From CAYZHM01 sp964478225 (GTDB lineage: Bacteria; Pseudomonadota; Alphaproteobacteria; Micavibrionales; Micavibrionaceae), in NCBI GenBank assembly GCA_964478225.1, contig CAYZHM010000001.1, positions 593,141-657,140 of the forward strand: a DNA stretch of 64,000 nt, given 5' to 3'. Both the position numbers and the translations under genes were made by a program. The notes below the pieces were generated by a model. It was given only the letters and a program-made list of their open reading frames with translations. It made no database searches and had not been told where the DNA came from. Below, piece by piece: positions 1-7,553 of this stretch (the first letter of the stretch is position 1; every line of letters begins with the position of its first letter).

Positions 1-1
1 G

Positions 2-739
2 CAGGCCGTTGCGGTTTTGAGGGCGCGCAAAGAGGGCGTGGTGGCTGGCGTGGATGTGGCGGCGGCGGCGTTTTATATGGTCGATCAGTCCCTTGCTCTG
101 GGCAAAAATCTTTTAAATGGCTACAAAGTCTCTAAAGACGACATCATTTTGAGCGTTTCGGGTTCAGCCTCGTCCATTCTAACTGCCGAACGGACGGCTT
201 TGAACTTTCTCACCCACCTTTCAGGCACTGCGACCTTGACGCGGCGTTATGTGGACGCCGTTTCCGGTACAAAAGCGAAGATTTACGATACGCGGAAGAC
301 GTTGCCCGGCTTGAGAGAACTTCAGAAAGCCGCCGTAGTGGCCGGTGGCGGGCATAATCACCGCATGGGGCTTTATGATGCGATTTTGATCAAGGACAAT
401 CACATTGCTGTGGCTGGCGGCATAGCCACTGCCTTGGATAAAGTATCTGATGGCAACAAAGTTTCTATTGAGATTGAAGTCGACACATTGGAGCAACTCG
501 AAGAGGTTCTCAAGCATGGCGGGGCAGATATTGTCCTTCTCGATAATATGGACGTTCCCACGCTGAAAAAGGCCGTGGCCATGGTTGATGGCCGCATGAT
601 CACGGAAGCCTCGGGCGGCGTAAACCTCGACACCCTGCGCGCGATTGCAGAAACCGGCGTTGACCGGATTGCGGTTGGAGCGCTGACCCACTCCGCCCCT
701 GCCCTTGATATCGGGCTTGATATTGAATTTAATCCTTGA
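2..739 (+). CDS. nadC: Nicotinate-nucleotide (quinolinate) phosphoribosyltransferase, 5' end outside window
   Basis: Decarboxylating transfer of phosphoribose from PRPP to quinolinate, giving nicotinate mononucleotide in cytosolic de novo NAD synthesis. The frame is open from base 2, and a TTG at 17 falls inside the family's N-terminal domain, so the real start lies upstream and about 40 residues are missing. Visible are the AREKGVVAG stretch that ends the N-terminal domain, the TARKTLPGLR-type segment (here DTRKTLPGLRELQK), the KDNHI motif, the EIEVDTLEQ strand and the LLDNM and EASGGV phosphate-binding strands of the barrel. The C-terminus is complete and ends in TGA at 737-739. The stop codon lies inside a promoter-like TTGACA box. 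Family assignment is firm. Nothing visible suggests it is broken; the truncation is the window edge. Confidence 0.95.
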   Translation, partial: QAVAVLRARKEGVVAGVDVAAAAFYMVDQSLALGKNLLNGYKVSKDDIILSVSGSASSILTAERTALNFLTHLSGTATLTRRYVDAVSGTKAKIYDTRKTLPGLRELQKAAVVAGGGHNHRMGLYDAILIKDNHIAVAGGIATALDKVSDGNKVSIEIEVDTLEQLEEVLKHGGADIVLLDNMDVPTLKKAVAMVDGRMITEASGGVNLDTLRAIAETGVDRIAVGALTHSAPALDIGLDIEFNP

Positions 740-764
740 CATTATAGGAATAATATCCTAATAT
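736..764 (+). promoter_or_regulatory. Sigma70-like promoter overlapping the nadC stop
   Basis: A perfect TTGACA at 736-741 is followed, after 17 bases, by TAATAT at 759-764 (4 of 6 consensus). The spacer contains an inverted repeat (TAGGA and TCCTA around 745-760). The predicted transcript begins near 771 and runs into a structured, apparently non-coding stretch that ends at a terminator-like hairpin at 876-896. Promoter strength is inferred from sequence only. Confidence 0.45.
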
Positions 765-770
765 ATAATC

Positions 771-896
771 AGACAGTCTGTGCGGTCTGGTGACTGAAGT
801 CGATGGGTGTTGCTTGCACTCTACAAAACGGCGAAGAGTCAGACCGCGCCTCGCGAACCCTACAGCACGCCTGAGATATGGGCGCCCATATTTTTT
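771..896 (+). ncRNA. Candidate small structured RNA after nadC
   Basis: About 125 bases lie between a promoter-like element and an intrinsic terminator. GCGGTCTG at 782-789 is perfectly complementary to CAGACCGC at 840-847, and ACT at 793-795 extends the stem with AGT at 837-839. Inside it GGGTG and CACTC (around 805-822) can form a smaller hairpin with a 7-base loop. The only open frame here (from 807) is not protein-like and runs antisense into sdhB. I do not recognise an RNA family: it lacks the SRP RNA signature, and I cannot confirm a 6S-like fold. Confidence 0.35.
876..896 (+). terminator. Intrinsic terminator-like palindrome
   Basis: A perfect 16-base palindrome (atatgggcgcccatat, 876-891) is followed by a run of T to 896. 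On the plus strand this is a compact hairpin plus U-tract that would end nadC read-through or the small RNA. On the minus strand, downstream of sdhB, the hairpin has no U-tract after it, although a T-rich stretch precedes it. Confidence 0.55.
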
Positions 897-932
897 ACCC
901 GAAGAAAGAAAAAAGAAGAAAAAGAGAAACGA

Positions 933-1724
933 TTAAACCCGCGCAACCATCAGCTTTTTAATCTCCGCGATCGCCTTGGCCGGGTTCAGGCCCTTGGGGC
1001 ATGTTGTCGTGCAGTTCATGATCGTGTGACAACGATAGAGCTTGAACGGGTCTTCCAAGGCATCAAGGCGCTCGCCTGTGGCCTCGTCGCGCGTATCAGC
1101 AATCCAGCGGTAAGCCTGGAGCAATATTGCCGGGCCAAGGAAACGGTCGGCGTTCCACCAATAAGATGGGCATGAGGTAGAACAACAGAAACAGAGGATA
1201 CATCCGGCAGGGCCGTGGCCGTCTTCGCCGTTGAGGATATTCGAATCTTCGTTGCTTTGCAGGCGTTCGCGATTTGGAGCCGGGCTGTCGGCCTTCAACC
1301 ATGGCTCAATTGAGGTATATTGCGCGTAAACATGGTTAAGATCAGGGACAAGGTCTTTGATCACAGGCATATGGGGCAACGGTGTAACTTTGACATCGCC
1401 TTTGCAATCTTCAATCGACTTGGTACAGGCCAGCGTGTTCGTCCCGTCGATATTCATGGCGCAGGAGCCGCAAATCCCCTCGCGGCAGGAGCGGCGGAAG
1501 GTCAGGGTTGAATCGATTTTGTCCTTGATATGGATGAGGGCATCCAAAACCATCGGGCCGCATTTGTCCAAATCAATCTCATATTCATCAAGGCTTGGGT
1601 TTCTGCCGTCTTCCGGGTTCCAGCGATAGACCTTGAATGTCTTCTTGCGGGAAGCCCCCTGCGCCGCGTCAATATAGCGGCCTTTGGTGATTTTTGAGTT
1701 TTGCGGAAGGGTAAATTCAGCCAT
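933..1724 (-). CDS. sdhB: Succinate dehydrogenase iron-sulfur subunit
   Basis: Electron-transfer subunit of complex II, carrying electrons from the FAD of SdhA to ubiquinone at the inner membrane. The 263 residues show the plant-type 2Fe-2S ligands Cys80, Cys85, Cys88 and Cys100, then the two ferredoxin-like motifs CILCFCCSTSCP and CHTIMNCTTTCPKG that bind the 4Fe-4S and 3Fe-4S clusters. The start at 1724 is chosen over an in-frame ATG at 1760 because a GAGGT ribosome site lies just upstream and the family begins near MAEFTLPQ. Normally sdhB directly follows sdhA. Here 768 bases and two unrelated small genes lie between them, so sdhB probably has its own promoter. Confidence 0.96.
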   Translation of the reverse strand: MAEFTLPQNSKITKGRYIDAAQGASRKKTFKVYRWNPEDGRNPSLDEYEIDLDKCGPMVLDALIHIKDKIDSTLTFRRSCREGICGSCAMNIDGTNTLACTKSIEDCKGDVKVTPLPHMPVIKDLVPDLNHVYAQYTSIEPWLKADSPAPNRERLQSNEDSNILNGEDGHGPAGCILCFCCSTSCPSYWWNADRFLGPAILLQAYRWIADTRDEATGERLDALEDPFKLYRCHTIMNCTTTCPKGLNPAKAIAEIKKLMVARV

Positions 1725-1832
1725 GGGAGTACCTCGTTGTGCCCTTATAAAATAAGGCATGTTGCCACCCGTGTGAAGGGCATAGTTGTAAAAAGATGAA
1801 TCTCTCCGGTTTTAAGTGAGTGTGTTTGATTA

Positions 1833-1859
1833 TTGACAGACTCCTGCACTTTCTATAAA
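1833..1859 (+). promoter_or_regulatory. Promoter for the small gene at 1900
   Basis: TTGACA at 1833-1838 and TATAAA at 1854-1859 are separated by 15 bases, slightly short of the ideal 17. Both hexamers match consensus well. The predicted start, near 1867, falls inside the inverted repeat described next. Confidence 0.4.
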
Positions 1860-1864
1860 AGGGC

Positions 1865-1881
1865 GGTGATTCTTAATCACC
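1865..1881 (+). promoter_or_regulatory. Perfect inverted repeat in the leader of the 1900 gene
   Basis: GGTGATT (1865-1871), a CTT loop, then AATCACC (1875-1881): a perfect 7-bp stem directly after the -10 box and 18 bases before the ATG. It could be an operator half-site pair or a 5' mRNA-stabilising hairpin. There is no T-run after it, so it is not a terminator. Confidence 0.35.
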
Positions 1882-1899
1882 CTGCTTCATGGAAAAATT

Positions 1900-2184
1900 A
1901 TGAGTAACAAATCCCTAGAAATATCCCTTTCCCTTGGAAAAATTTTTACAATTGTTGGCCGCGATGGTGGTGAGCAACTTTCTTTAGAGGACATGCAGGC
2001 CATTAATAATGTTCTCGAGATTCAGGATCACGTTCCGCCTGGACCTGCGGCTTATGATTTTGCCTATGGCACACTGGCGAACGTTTTCAGCAGACGCTAT
2101 CCCGCTTTAAAAGGTATGGATAGCCTCGAAGAGGCCGTCGAAGTTTATGGCGATACCATCGTCCTTAGGCCGGCCGTCGCCTAA
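1900..2184 (+). CDS. Small conserved-looking protein of unknown function inside the sdh region
   Basis: A 94-residue acidic, soluble protein with no signal peptide, membrane segment or recognisable motif. It has its own promoter-like sequence and leader hairpin and a weak TGGA ribosome site before the ATG. It runs opposite to the sdh genes, head-to-head with sdhB and tail-to-tail with the 2204-2419 gene. Composition (Leu, Glu and Asp rich, ordered hydrophobic periodicity) looks like a real folded protein rather than a chance frame. I do not recognise the family and propose no function. Confidence 0.6.
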   Translation: MSNKSLEISLSLGKIFTIVGRDGGEQLSLEDMQAINNVLEIQDHVPPGPAAYDFAYGTLANVFSRRYPALKGMDSLEEAVEVYGDTIVLRPAVA

Positions 2185-2203
2185 TTCATATTGCTCATCG
2201 TTG

Positions 2204-2419
2204 TTATGAACAGCATATGCCCGCGCCGTCATTTCCTGGGGACTCGTAGGGTTTATCACGGTCTTCAGCTCGTTTTCGTGCTATGTCTTTCCCCCACTCG
2301 GCTACATCCTCTAGCACTGCAGGATCTGCATCCCCTGCGCCCACAATAAATGAAACTGCCATAACGAACGCTTGTGCAACTTTGTCTTTTTGTAAGTCTT
2401 CGTCTGAATTTGATGTCAT
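2204..2419 (-). CDS. Small acidic protein of unknown function between sdhA and sdhB
   Basis: A 71-residue protein with a strong ribosome site (GGGAG about 6 bases before the ATG at 2419), which is the main reason to believe it is expressed. The sequence is charged, has a short hydrophobic stretch (AFVMAVSFIVGAG) too weak for a clear membrane helix, and ends in a Cys-Cys-Ser tail. It starts 73 bases downstream of the sdhA stop on the same strand and could be co-transcribed with sdhC-D-A. I recognise no family. Confidence 0.55.
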   Translation of the reverse strand: MTSNSDEDLQKDKVAQAFVMAVSFIVGAGDADPAVLEDVAEWGKDIARKRAEDRDKPYESPGNDGAGICCS

Positions 2420-2492
2420 TTTTTCTCCCTGATCATTATTACAAATAAAGTATCACAGGGATTTTGAAGGAAGCAAATTTAGGGGAGCTTAT

Positions 2493-4283
2493 CTAATAAA
2501 CCCGCGCTTTCGGTGGAACGGGTTCGACTTCATCGGTGAGCGTATGGAGAATGACGGGGCGGTAATCGATTTTGATTTTGCCCTTGTCGTCGCACCACGC
2601 CACTGTGTGCTTCATCCATTTTTCATCGTCACGATTGGGGAAATCTTCGCGGGCGTGGGCGCCGCGTGATTCTTCGCGGCCGGCGGCGCAGTGCATCGAC
2701 ACCACCGCCTGAGACAGCAGGTTATCAAGCTCGAGCGTTTCAACAAGGTCTGTGTTGAAGACCATCGAACGATCCGTGATTTTGAGATCGGTTTTGCGTT
2801 TGAAACATTCATCAATCATTTTCACGCCTTCGTTCAAGGTCTCGCCCGTGCGGAAGACGGCGGCATGATTCTGCATGGTTTTTTGCATTTGCAAACGAAG
2901 GTCAGCCGTTGAGAGCGAGCCCTTCACATTGCGGTAATGATCGAGACGCGCGATGGCTTTGGAGCCATCGTCGCCTTGCATGGGGCGATGAGGCAAGCCG
3001 CGCTGAACGATTTGAGCGCAACGATTGGCCGCCGCGCGGCCGAAGACAACAAGATCGAGAAGCGAGTTTGAACCCAAACGGTTTGCGCCGTGGACAGAGA
3101 CACATGCAGCCTCGCCAATCGCCATCAATCCAGGGACAACGGCATTCGGGTTGCCGCCACGTGGATGGACGACTTCGCACATGAAATTCGTTGGAATGCC
3201 GCCCATATTATAATGAACCGTTGGGAGAACAGGGATCGGTTGACGCGTCACATCAACGCCGGCGAAAATTCTTGCGGACTCAGCGATCCCAGGAAGACGT
3301 TGATGGATAATATCGGGATCAAGGTGCATGAGGTTGAGGTGAATGTGGTCTTTGTTTTGTCCGACCCCTCGTCCTTCACGGATTTCAATCGTCATGGAAC
3401 GGGAGACAACGTCGCGAGACGCGAGATCTTTGGCCGATGGAGCATAACGCTCCATAAAGCGTTCGCCTTCGGAGTTGGTGAGATAACCACCCTCGCCCCG
3501 CACGCCTTCGGTAATGAGACAGCCGGCCCCATAAATTCCCGTCGGGTGGAACTGCGTGAATTCCATGTCTTGTAGAGGTATTCCGGCACGCAGCGCCATC
3601 GCGTTGCCGTCGCCTGTACATGTGTGAGCGGATGTGCAGGAGAAATAGGCGCGGCCATAACCGCCGGTGGCCAGAATGGTTTGATGCGCGCGGAAACGAT
3701 GCAATGTTCCATCGTCAAGGTTCCAAGCCATAACGCCGAGGCACTGACCATCATCGCTCATAATCAAATCGAGCGCGAAATATTCGATGAAAAATTCGGC
3801 CTTATATTTCAAGGCTTGCGTGTAAAGTGTGTGCAAGATCGCGTGGCCTGTGCGGTCGGCCGCGGCGCAAGTTCTTTGGGCTGTGCCCTTGCCGTAATGG
3901 GTGGTCATCCCCCCGAAGGCGCGTTGATAGATTTTGCCTTCGGCGGTGCGTGAGAACGGCACACCATAATGTTCCAATTCGATAATGGCGGGAATCGCTT
4001 CGCGGCACATATATTCGATTGCGTCCTGATCGCCGAGCCAGTCGGAGCCTTTAATCGTGTCGTAAAAGTGGAAGCGCCAGTCATCTTCGCCCATATTGCC
4101 AAGCGCGGCGGAAATCCCGCCTTGTGCGGCGACGGTGTGTGAGCGCGTTGGAAAAACCTTGGAAATCAGCGCGGTTTTCAAACCTTTTTCAGCGCAACCG
4201 AAACCTGCACGCAGGCCAGCGCCGCCGGCGCCAACGACGAGAACGTCATATTCATGGTCGATGATTTCATAACTTTGTGTCAT
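2493..4283 (-). CDS. sdhA: Succinate dehydrogenase flavoprotein subunit
   Basis: Catalytic subunit of complex II, oxidising succinate to fumarate on the cytoplasmic face of the inner membrane. Its 596 residues match the family length. It has an N-terminal GAGGAGLRAGFG dinucleotide-binding loop, the SHTVAAQGG segment holding the FAD-linking histidine, HPTGIYGAGCLITEGVRGEGG of the substrate site, the HGANRLGSNSLLDLVVFGR motif, and the typical C-terminal Lys/Arg-rich helical domain ending DYRPV. AAGGAAAAC precedes the ATG at 4283. Upstream on the same strand lie the C39-like protease, sdhD and sdhC. Downstream, the expected sdhB is displaced by two small genes. Confidence 0.97.
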   Translation of the reverse strand: MTQSYEIIDHEYDVLVVGAGGAGLRAGFGCAEKGLKTALISKVFPTRSHTVAAQGGISAALGNMGEDDWRFHFYDTIKGSDWLGDQDAIEYMCREAIPAIIELEHYGVPFSRTAEGKIYQRAFGGMTTHYGKGTAQRTCAAADRTGHAILHTLYTQALKYKAEFFIEYFALDLIMSDDGQCLGVMAWNLDDGTLHRFRAHQTILATGGYGRAYFSCTSAHTCTGDGNAMALRAGIPLQDMEFTQFHPTGIYGAGCLITEGVRGEGGYLTNSEGERFMERYAPSAKDLASRDVVSRSMTIEIREGRGVGQNKDHIHLNLMHLDPDIIHQRLPGIAESARIFAGVDVTRQPIPVLPTVHYNMGGIPTNFMCEVVHPRGGNPNAVVPGLMAIGEAACVSVHGANRLGSNSLLDLVVFGRAAANRCAQIVQRGLPHRPMQGDDGSKAIARLDHYRNVKGSLSTADLRLQMQKTMQNHAAVFRTGETLNEGVKMIDECFKRKTDLKITDRSMVFNTDLVETLELDNLLSQAVVSMHCAAGREESRGAHAREDFPNRDDEKWMKHTVAWCDDKGKIKIDYRPVILHTLTDEVEPVPPKARVY

Positions 4284-4334
4284 TGTTTTCCTTGCTCGTT
4301 AGAATAGCAGAAGATGAATAATCGGCAACTCCCA

Positions 4335-5102
4335 TTAATTTTTCTCCAAACGAATTGCCCCGGTTATAATAATTGCGTCATATTTTTCTTCTGTGGCGTA
4401 CTGGGTGTCCTGACCTTCAGTGATTTTCAAGAAACCTTTGGCCGGAACTTTTGTCGTTCCAAAAACCAGATTTCCACTTTCAACTGGTTCAACTTTAAGA
4501 TATTCGCTCGAGGCGCCTTCGCTTTTGAGCGAAGCGGAATCATGGACAATTAATATATTCGCGCGCGCTCCTGTGTTATAGCCGACCAGAGTCACGAGAT
4601 GACCTCCGACAGAAGTATATTCATCAGTTTTTGGGTCATGCTTGAACATGTTAATCGTTAGCCATGTCCCGCTTTTCATGCCGATGCCGTCTGTGATCCA
4701 GTCCAGTCGAGGAACATCGACACCGGAATCAAATGTGCCATAATTGCCAACGCCTTCGTAAGCGATCTCCTTGTATCCGCCAAAATTTTCATTCATGTAC
4801 CGGGCGAGGCCCTTCATGAAATCAAAAAGCGTGGTGCCCTTATTCGGATCCGTGTTCATGTAGCCCGGCGAGGCCAAGGTTTTGATCATCTGACCTTGAT
4901 CGACCTTGCCCGCATGAAAGGTTTTTAGAATGTTTGAGGCGGCGGACGGGGCACAAAACCCACCTTTATCGTAGTTTTCTATTATTTTTTTTAGTTCGGT
5001 CTGCGGATAGTCGTAAACTTTATTGACGTAGAATGTGCTTTTGCCTGCGAATGCCGGCGCGGCAAAAAAGAGCAGAATGAATACACTCCAACAGACCTTC
5101 AT
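4335..5102 (-). CDS. Secreted C39-like (papain-fold) cysteine peptidase embedded in the sdh operon
   Basis: A 255-residue exported protein: residues 1-19 form a classical signal peptide (hydrophobic core, then AFA-G). GGFCAPSAASNIL places a nucleophile-like Cys50, GGHLVTLVGY supplies His168 and IVHDSAS Asp188, in the order of C39_2-type papain-fold peptidases. The longer frame to 5195 is rejected, because the signal peptide begins at the ATG at 5102, whose A is the last base of the sdhD TAA stop (TAATG coupling). It therefore appears to be translated with sdhD. No transporter is adjacent, so a bacteriocin-processing role is unlikely. The substrate is unknown; the periplasmic or secreted location is inferred from the leader. 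Confidence 0.75.
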   Translation of the reverse strand: MKVCWSVFILLFFAAPAFAGKSTFYVNKVYDYPQTELKKIIENYDKGGFCAPSAASNILKTFHAGKVDQGQMIKTLASPGYMNTDPNKGTTLFDFMKGLARYMNENFGGYKEIAYEGVGNYGTFDSGVDVPRLDWITDGIGMKSGTWLTINMFKHDPKTDEYTSVGGHLVTLVGYNTGARANILIVHDSASLKSEGASSEYLKVEPVESGNLVFGTTKVPAKGFLKITEGQDTQYATEEKYDAIIITGAIRLEKN

Positions 5103-5494
5103 TAGAGCGCGATTTTGAGGATTGAAAAAATACATACCACTGCGCCGACACCGAAGAAGATTTTTATACCAATCAATTTCACGATCTTGCACCATTCGTT
5201 ATGAACGTAATCCTCTACGATCACCTGGCAGCCAAGGGCCGCATGGTAAAAACCGATAACAATGCTCAAGATCATCGCAATCGCGTTAAAAGGTTCGGCA
5301 AGCCAGAGAACAAACTGCGTGTAGGTTGCGCCTTGTAATGACACAATCGAGAAAACCAGCCATAGCATCAGCGGGATCAGGAATAATGAGGTCAAGCGCT
5401 CCTGGATCCAATGATGAGCGCCGGTATGTGCAGAGCCGTAGCCTTTGGCTTTGGCAAGAGGGGATTGGATTGTGGCTTTATCCCATTTTTTCAT
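5102..5494 (-). CDS. sdhD: Succinate dehydrogenase membrane anchor subunit
   Basis: A small membrane anchor (130 residues) that with SdhC holds heme b and the ubiquinone site of complex II. Three hydrophobic segments are visible (about 33-53, 61-83 and 105-127). GFYHAALGCQVIVEDY carries the conserved heme-ligand-type His and the VxEDY signature of alphaproteobacterial SdhD. The N-terminal GSAHTGAHHWIQER is also family-typical. It begins one base after the sdhC stop, and its stop overlaps the start of the C39-like gene. Confidence 0.93.
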   Translation of the reverse strand: MKKWDKATIQSPLAKAKGYGSAHTGAHHWIQERLTSLFLIPLMLWLVFSIVSLQGATYTQFVLWLAEPFNAIAMILSIVIGFYHAALGCQVIVEDYVHNEWCKIVKLIGIKIFFGVGAVVCIFSILKIAL

Positions 5495-5495
5495 G

Positions 5496-5873
5496 TCACA
5501 TCACCCAGACTATAATTGTAAGGAAGACAGTCGCACCTAGGACCACCCAGCCCGCTTTTTGCGCGTTTTCGAGTTTGAACAGGCGACCGGTGTCCCAGAT
5601 CAAATGACGGATGCCGTTGCACATATGATAGAACATGGCGAACGTCCAACCGAAGAGCATGAGTTGTCCTATAATTGATGTCATAAAATCCATGACGTTA
5701 TTGTATGCCCCTTCGCTTGTGGACGCAGCGAGAAGCATGACAATGACCAAAACTGAACCCACAGCCAATCCCGCGCCTGTTATACGATGCGCGATGGACA
5801 TCAAAGCCGTCATTGGCAATCTATAGACTTGCAAATGCGGGGAAAGCGGGCGTTTTGATTTATCGGCGGGCAT
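5496..5873 (-). CDS. sdhC: Succinate dehydrogenase cytochrome b556 subunit
   Basis: Membrane anchor of complex II, 125 residues with three transmembrane helices. RPLSPHLQVYR followed by SIAHRITGAGL is the diagnostic SdhC motif, and MFYHMCNGIRHLIWD contains the heme-binding His. The frame is open to 5981, but the ATG at 5873 has an AGGA ribosome site at correct distance, and family members start just before the RPLSPH motif. First gene of the sdhC-sdhD-protease-sdhA unit. The msrB gene lies 62 bases upstream on the same strand. Confidence 0.93.
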   Translation of the reverse strand: MPADKSKRPLSPHLQVYRLPMTALMSIAHRITGAGLAVGSVLVIVMLLAASTSEGAYNNVMDFMTSIIGQLMLFGWTFAMFYHMCNGIRHLIWDTGRLFKLENAQKAGWVVLGATVFLTIIVWVM

Positions 5874-5935
5874 GAATAGTCCTGAAATTTGTTGCCCTTT
5901 CATCATAGGAGATGTGGCCGTAATTTCAAGCTGTT

Positions 5936-6442
5936 TTAGTCGCTCTCTTTTGCGTAATCCATGGCGACGCCATTGATACAATAGCGCAAACCTGTGGGCG
6001 GCGGGCCGTCATTAAAGACGTGGCCCAAGTGGCCGCCGCAATTGGCGCAGTGGACTTCGGTACGGGCATACCCCAGTTTGTAATCAGTTGAGGTGCCAAC
6101 CGCATTGTCATCAACCGGTTTATAAAAACTCGGCCAGCCGGTTTTACTGTCGAATTTGGAGTCGGTTGAAAACAACAAATAACCGCAGCCCGCGCAATAA
6201 AATTTACCATGTCCTTCAACGCCTAATAATGGTGATGAGCATGAGGCTTCGGTGCCTTCTGTACGCAGAACGCGATATTGATCGGGTGTAAGGCGTTTTT
6301 TCCATTGTTCATCGGTCAGCTGGAATGGGAAAGATTGAGGGTTTTTGTTTGCTTCCATTGAAAATGCTTTCGTAAACGCTCCTGAAGCCCAGAAAAGCGC
6401 GGTTGTTGCTGATAATCCTGTTATAAAATGCCTTCTGTTCAT
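5936..6442 (-). CDS. msrB: Exported peptide-methionine (R)-S-oxide reductase
   Basis: Repairs oxidised methionine (R-sulfoxide) in proteins. The 168 residues start with a twin-arginine leader (NRRHFITGLS, then a hydrophobic stretch), so this copy should be folded in the cytoplasm and exported by Tat to the periplasm. The MsrB domain follows, with zinc ligands Cys83, Cys86, Cys132 and Cys135, catalytic Cys155 in RYCINGVAM and a likely resolving Cys68. GWPSFY and HLGHVFNDGP are family signatures. It lies between asd and sdhC, all on the minus strand with short spacers, so co-transcription is possible. Confidence 0.94.
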   Translation of the reverse strand: MNRRHFITGLSATTALFWASGAFTKAFSMEANKNPQSFPFQLTDEQWKKRLTPDQYRVLRTEGTEASCSSPLLGVEGHGKFYCAGCGYLLFSTDSKFDSKTGWPSFYKPVDDNAVGTSTDYKLGYARTEVHCANCGGHLGHVFNDGPPPTGLRYCINGVAMDYAKESD

Positions 6443-6473
6443 GACCTCTTATTCGAGCAAGAGGTGGGCAAAG

Positions 6474-7481
6474 TTACTTACTTTTTATGAGTAACTCGGC
6501 GATCTGCACCGCATTCAAGGCTGCGCCCTTGCGCAGATTGTCCGAAACGCACCAGAAATTAAGGCCGTTTTCAACCGTAGCATCTTCGCGGATACGCGAG
6601 ACGAAGACATCATCCTCGCCCTGAACTTCCGCCGGCGTGGCATAGAGCGCCTCGTTGTCTTCGTCGATAACCGTGACGCCCGGAGCCTTGCGCCAGATTT
6701 TTTTGGCGTCTTCAGCTGAGAGTTCTTTTTCAAGCTCTATGTTCACCATTTCCGAGTGGCCAATGAAAACCGGGACGCGAACGCAAGAGGCGCAGACCTT
6801 AATTTTTGGATCGAGGATTTTTTTGGTCTCAACAACCATTTTCCATTCTTCCTTGGTCATCCCATCATCCATGAAGACATCGATCTGTGGAATGAGGTTG
6901 AAGGCGATTTGTTTTGGGTAAACGTTCGGGCGCGGCGTGTCGTTCATGTATACGCCTTTGGTCTGATTGAACAGCTCGTCCATCGCGTCTTTGCCGGTTC
7001 CTGATACCGATTGATACGTGGCAACGACGACGCGCTTGATTGTTGCAACATCGTGAATAGGCTTCAAAGCGACGACCATCTGGATCGTCGAACAATTGGG
7101 GTTGGCAATGATGTTGCGTTTTGTGTGGTCTTTGATTGCCTCTGGATTTACTTCAGGCACAATCAGCGGCACATCAGGATCCATCCGGAAATGCGAGGTG
7201 TTGTCAATAACAACCGCACCGGCCTTGGCCGCGCGCGGGGAATGTTCGGCGGAAACCTTCCCGCCAGGAGAAGACAAAACAATATCCACGCCCTTAAAAT
7301 CAAACTTTGCGAGATCGTGGACCTTGACGTTTCTATCGCCAAAAGACACTTCCTTACCGACGGAACGGCTGGAAGCCAAAGGAATCAGCTCATCAACGGG
7401 GAAATCGCGCTCGTGCAGAATCTTGAGGATTTCATGTCCTACATTTCCTGTGGCTCCGGCGACTGCGATTTTGTAACCCAT
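6474..7481 (-). CDS. asd: Aspartate-semialdehyde dehydrogenase
   Basis: Reduces aspartyl phosphate to aspartate semialdehyde, feeding lysine/diaminopimelate, threonine and methionine synthesis. The 335 residues begin with the NADP-binding GATGNVGHEIL loop and carry the catalytic Cys130 in NPNCSTIQ. DNTSHFRM and VPEVNPEA, typical of this family, are also visible. An AAGGAG ribosome site stands 8 bases before the ATG. Divergent from the hybrid kinase at 7554, with 72 bases between the starts. Confidence 0.96.
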   Translation of the reverse strand: MGYKIAVAGATGNVGHEILKILHERDFPVDELIPLASSRSVGKEVSFGDRNVKVHDLAKFDFKGVDIVLSSPGGKVSAEHSPRAAKAGAVVIDNTSHFRMDPDVPLIVPEVNPEAIKDHTKRNIIANPNCSTIQMVVALKPIHDVATIKRVVVATYQSVSGTGKDAMDELFNQTKGVYMNDTPRPNVYPKQIAFNLIPQIDVFMDDGMTKEEWKMVVETKKILDPKIKVCASCVRVPVFIGHSEMVNIELEKELSAEDAKKIWRKAPGVTVIDEDNEALYATPAEVQGEDDVFVSRIREDATVENGLNFWCVSDNLRKGAALNAVQIAELLIKSK

Positions 7482-7553
7482 TTCATTTTCTCCTTGTAAG
7501 CCTTCTGTGATACTCTAAAATCCTATTGAAACGCAAGGATTTTTAAGTTTTTC

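Noticed and set aside
2..60. nadC beginning without a proper start, as if a pseudogene
   Set aside because: The frame is open to the window edge and the conserved domain continues upstream; truncation is due to the window.
807..1175. Open frame of 122 codons on the plus strand after nadC
   Set aside because: Low-complexity, Lys/Arg-rich translation with no ribosome site. It runs antisense into sdhB and across the terminator palindrome.
4335..5195. C39-like protease starting at 5195
   Set aside because: That extension overlaps sdhD by 94 bases and would bury the signal peptide. The ATG at 5102 gives a classical leader and stop-start coupling.
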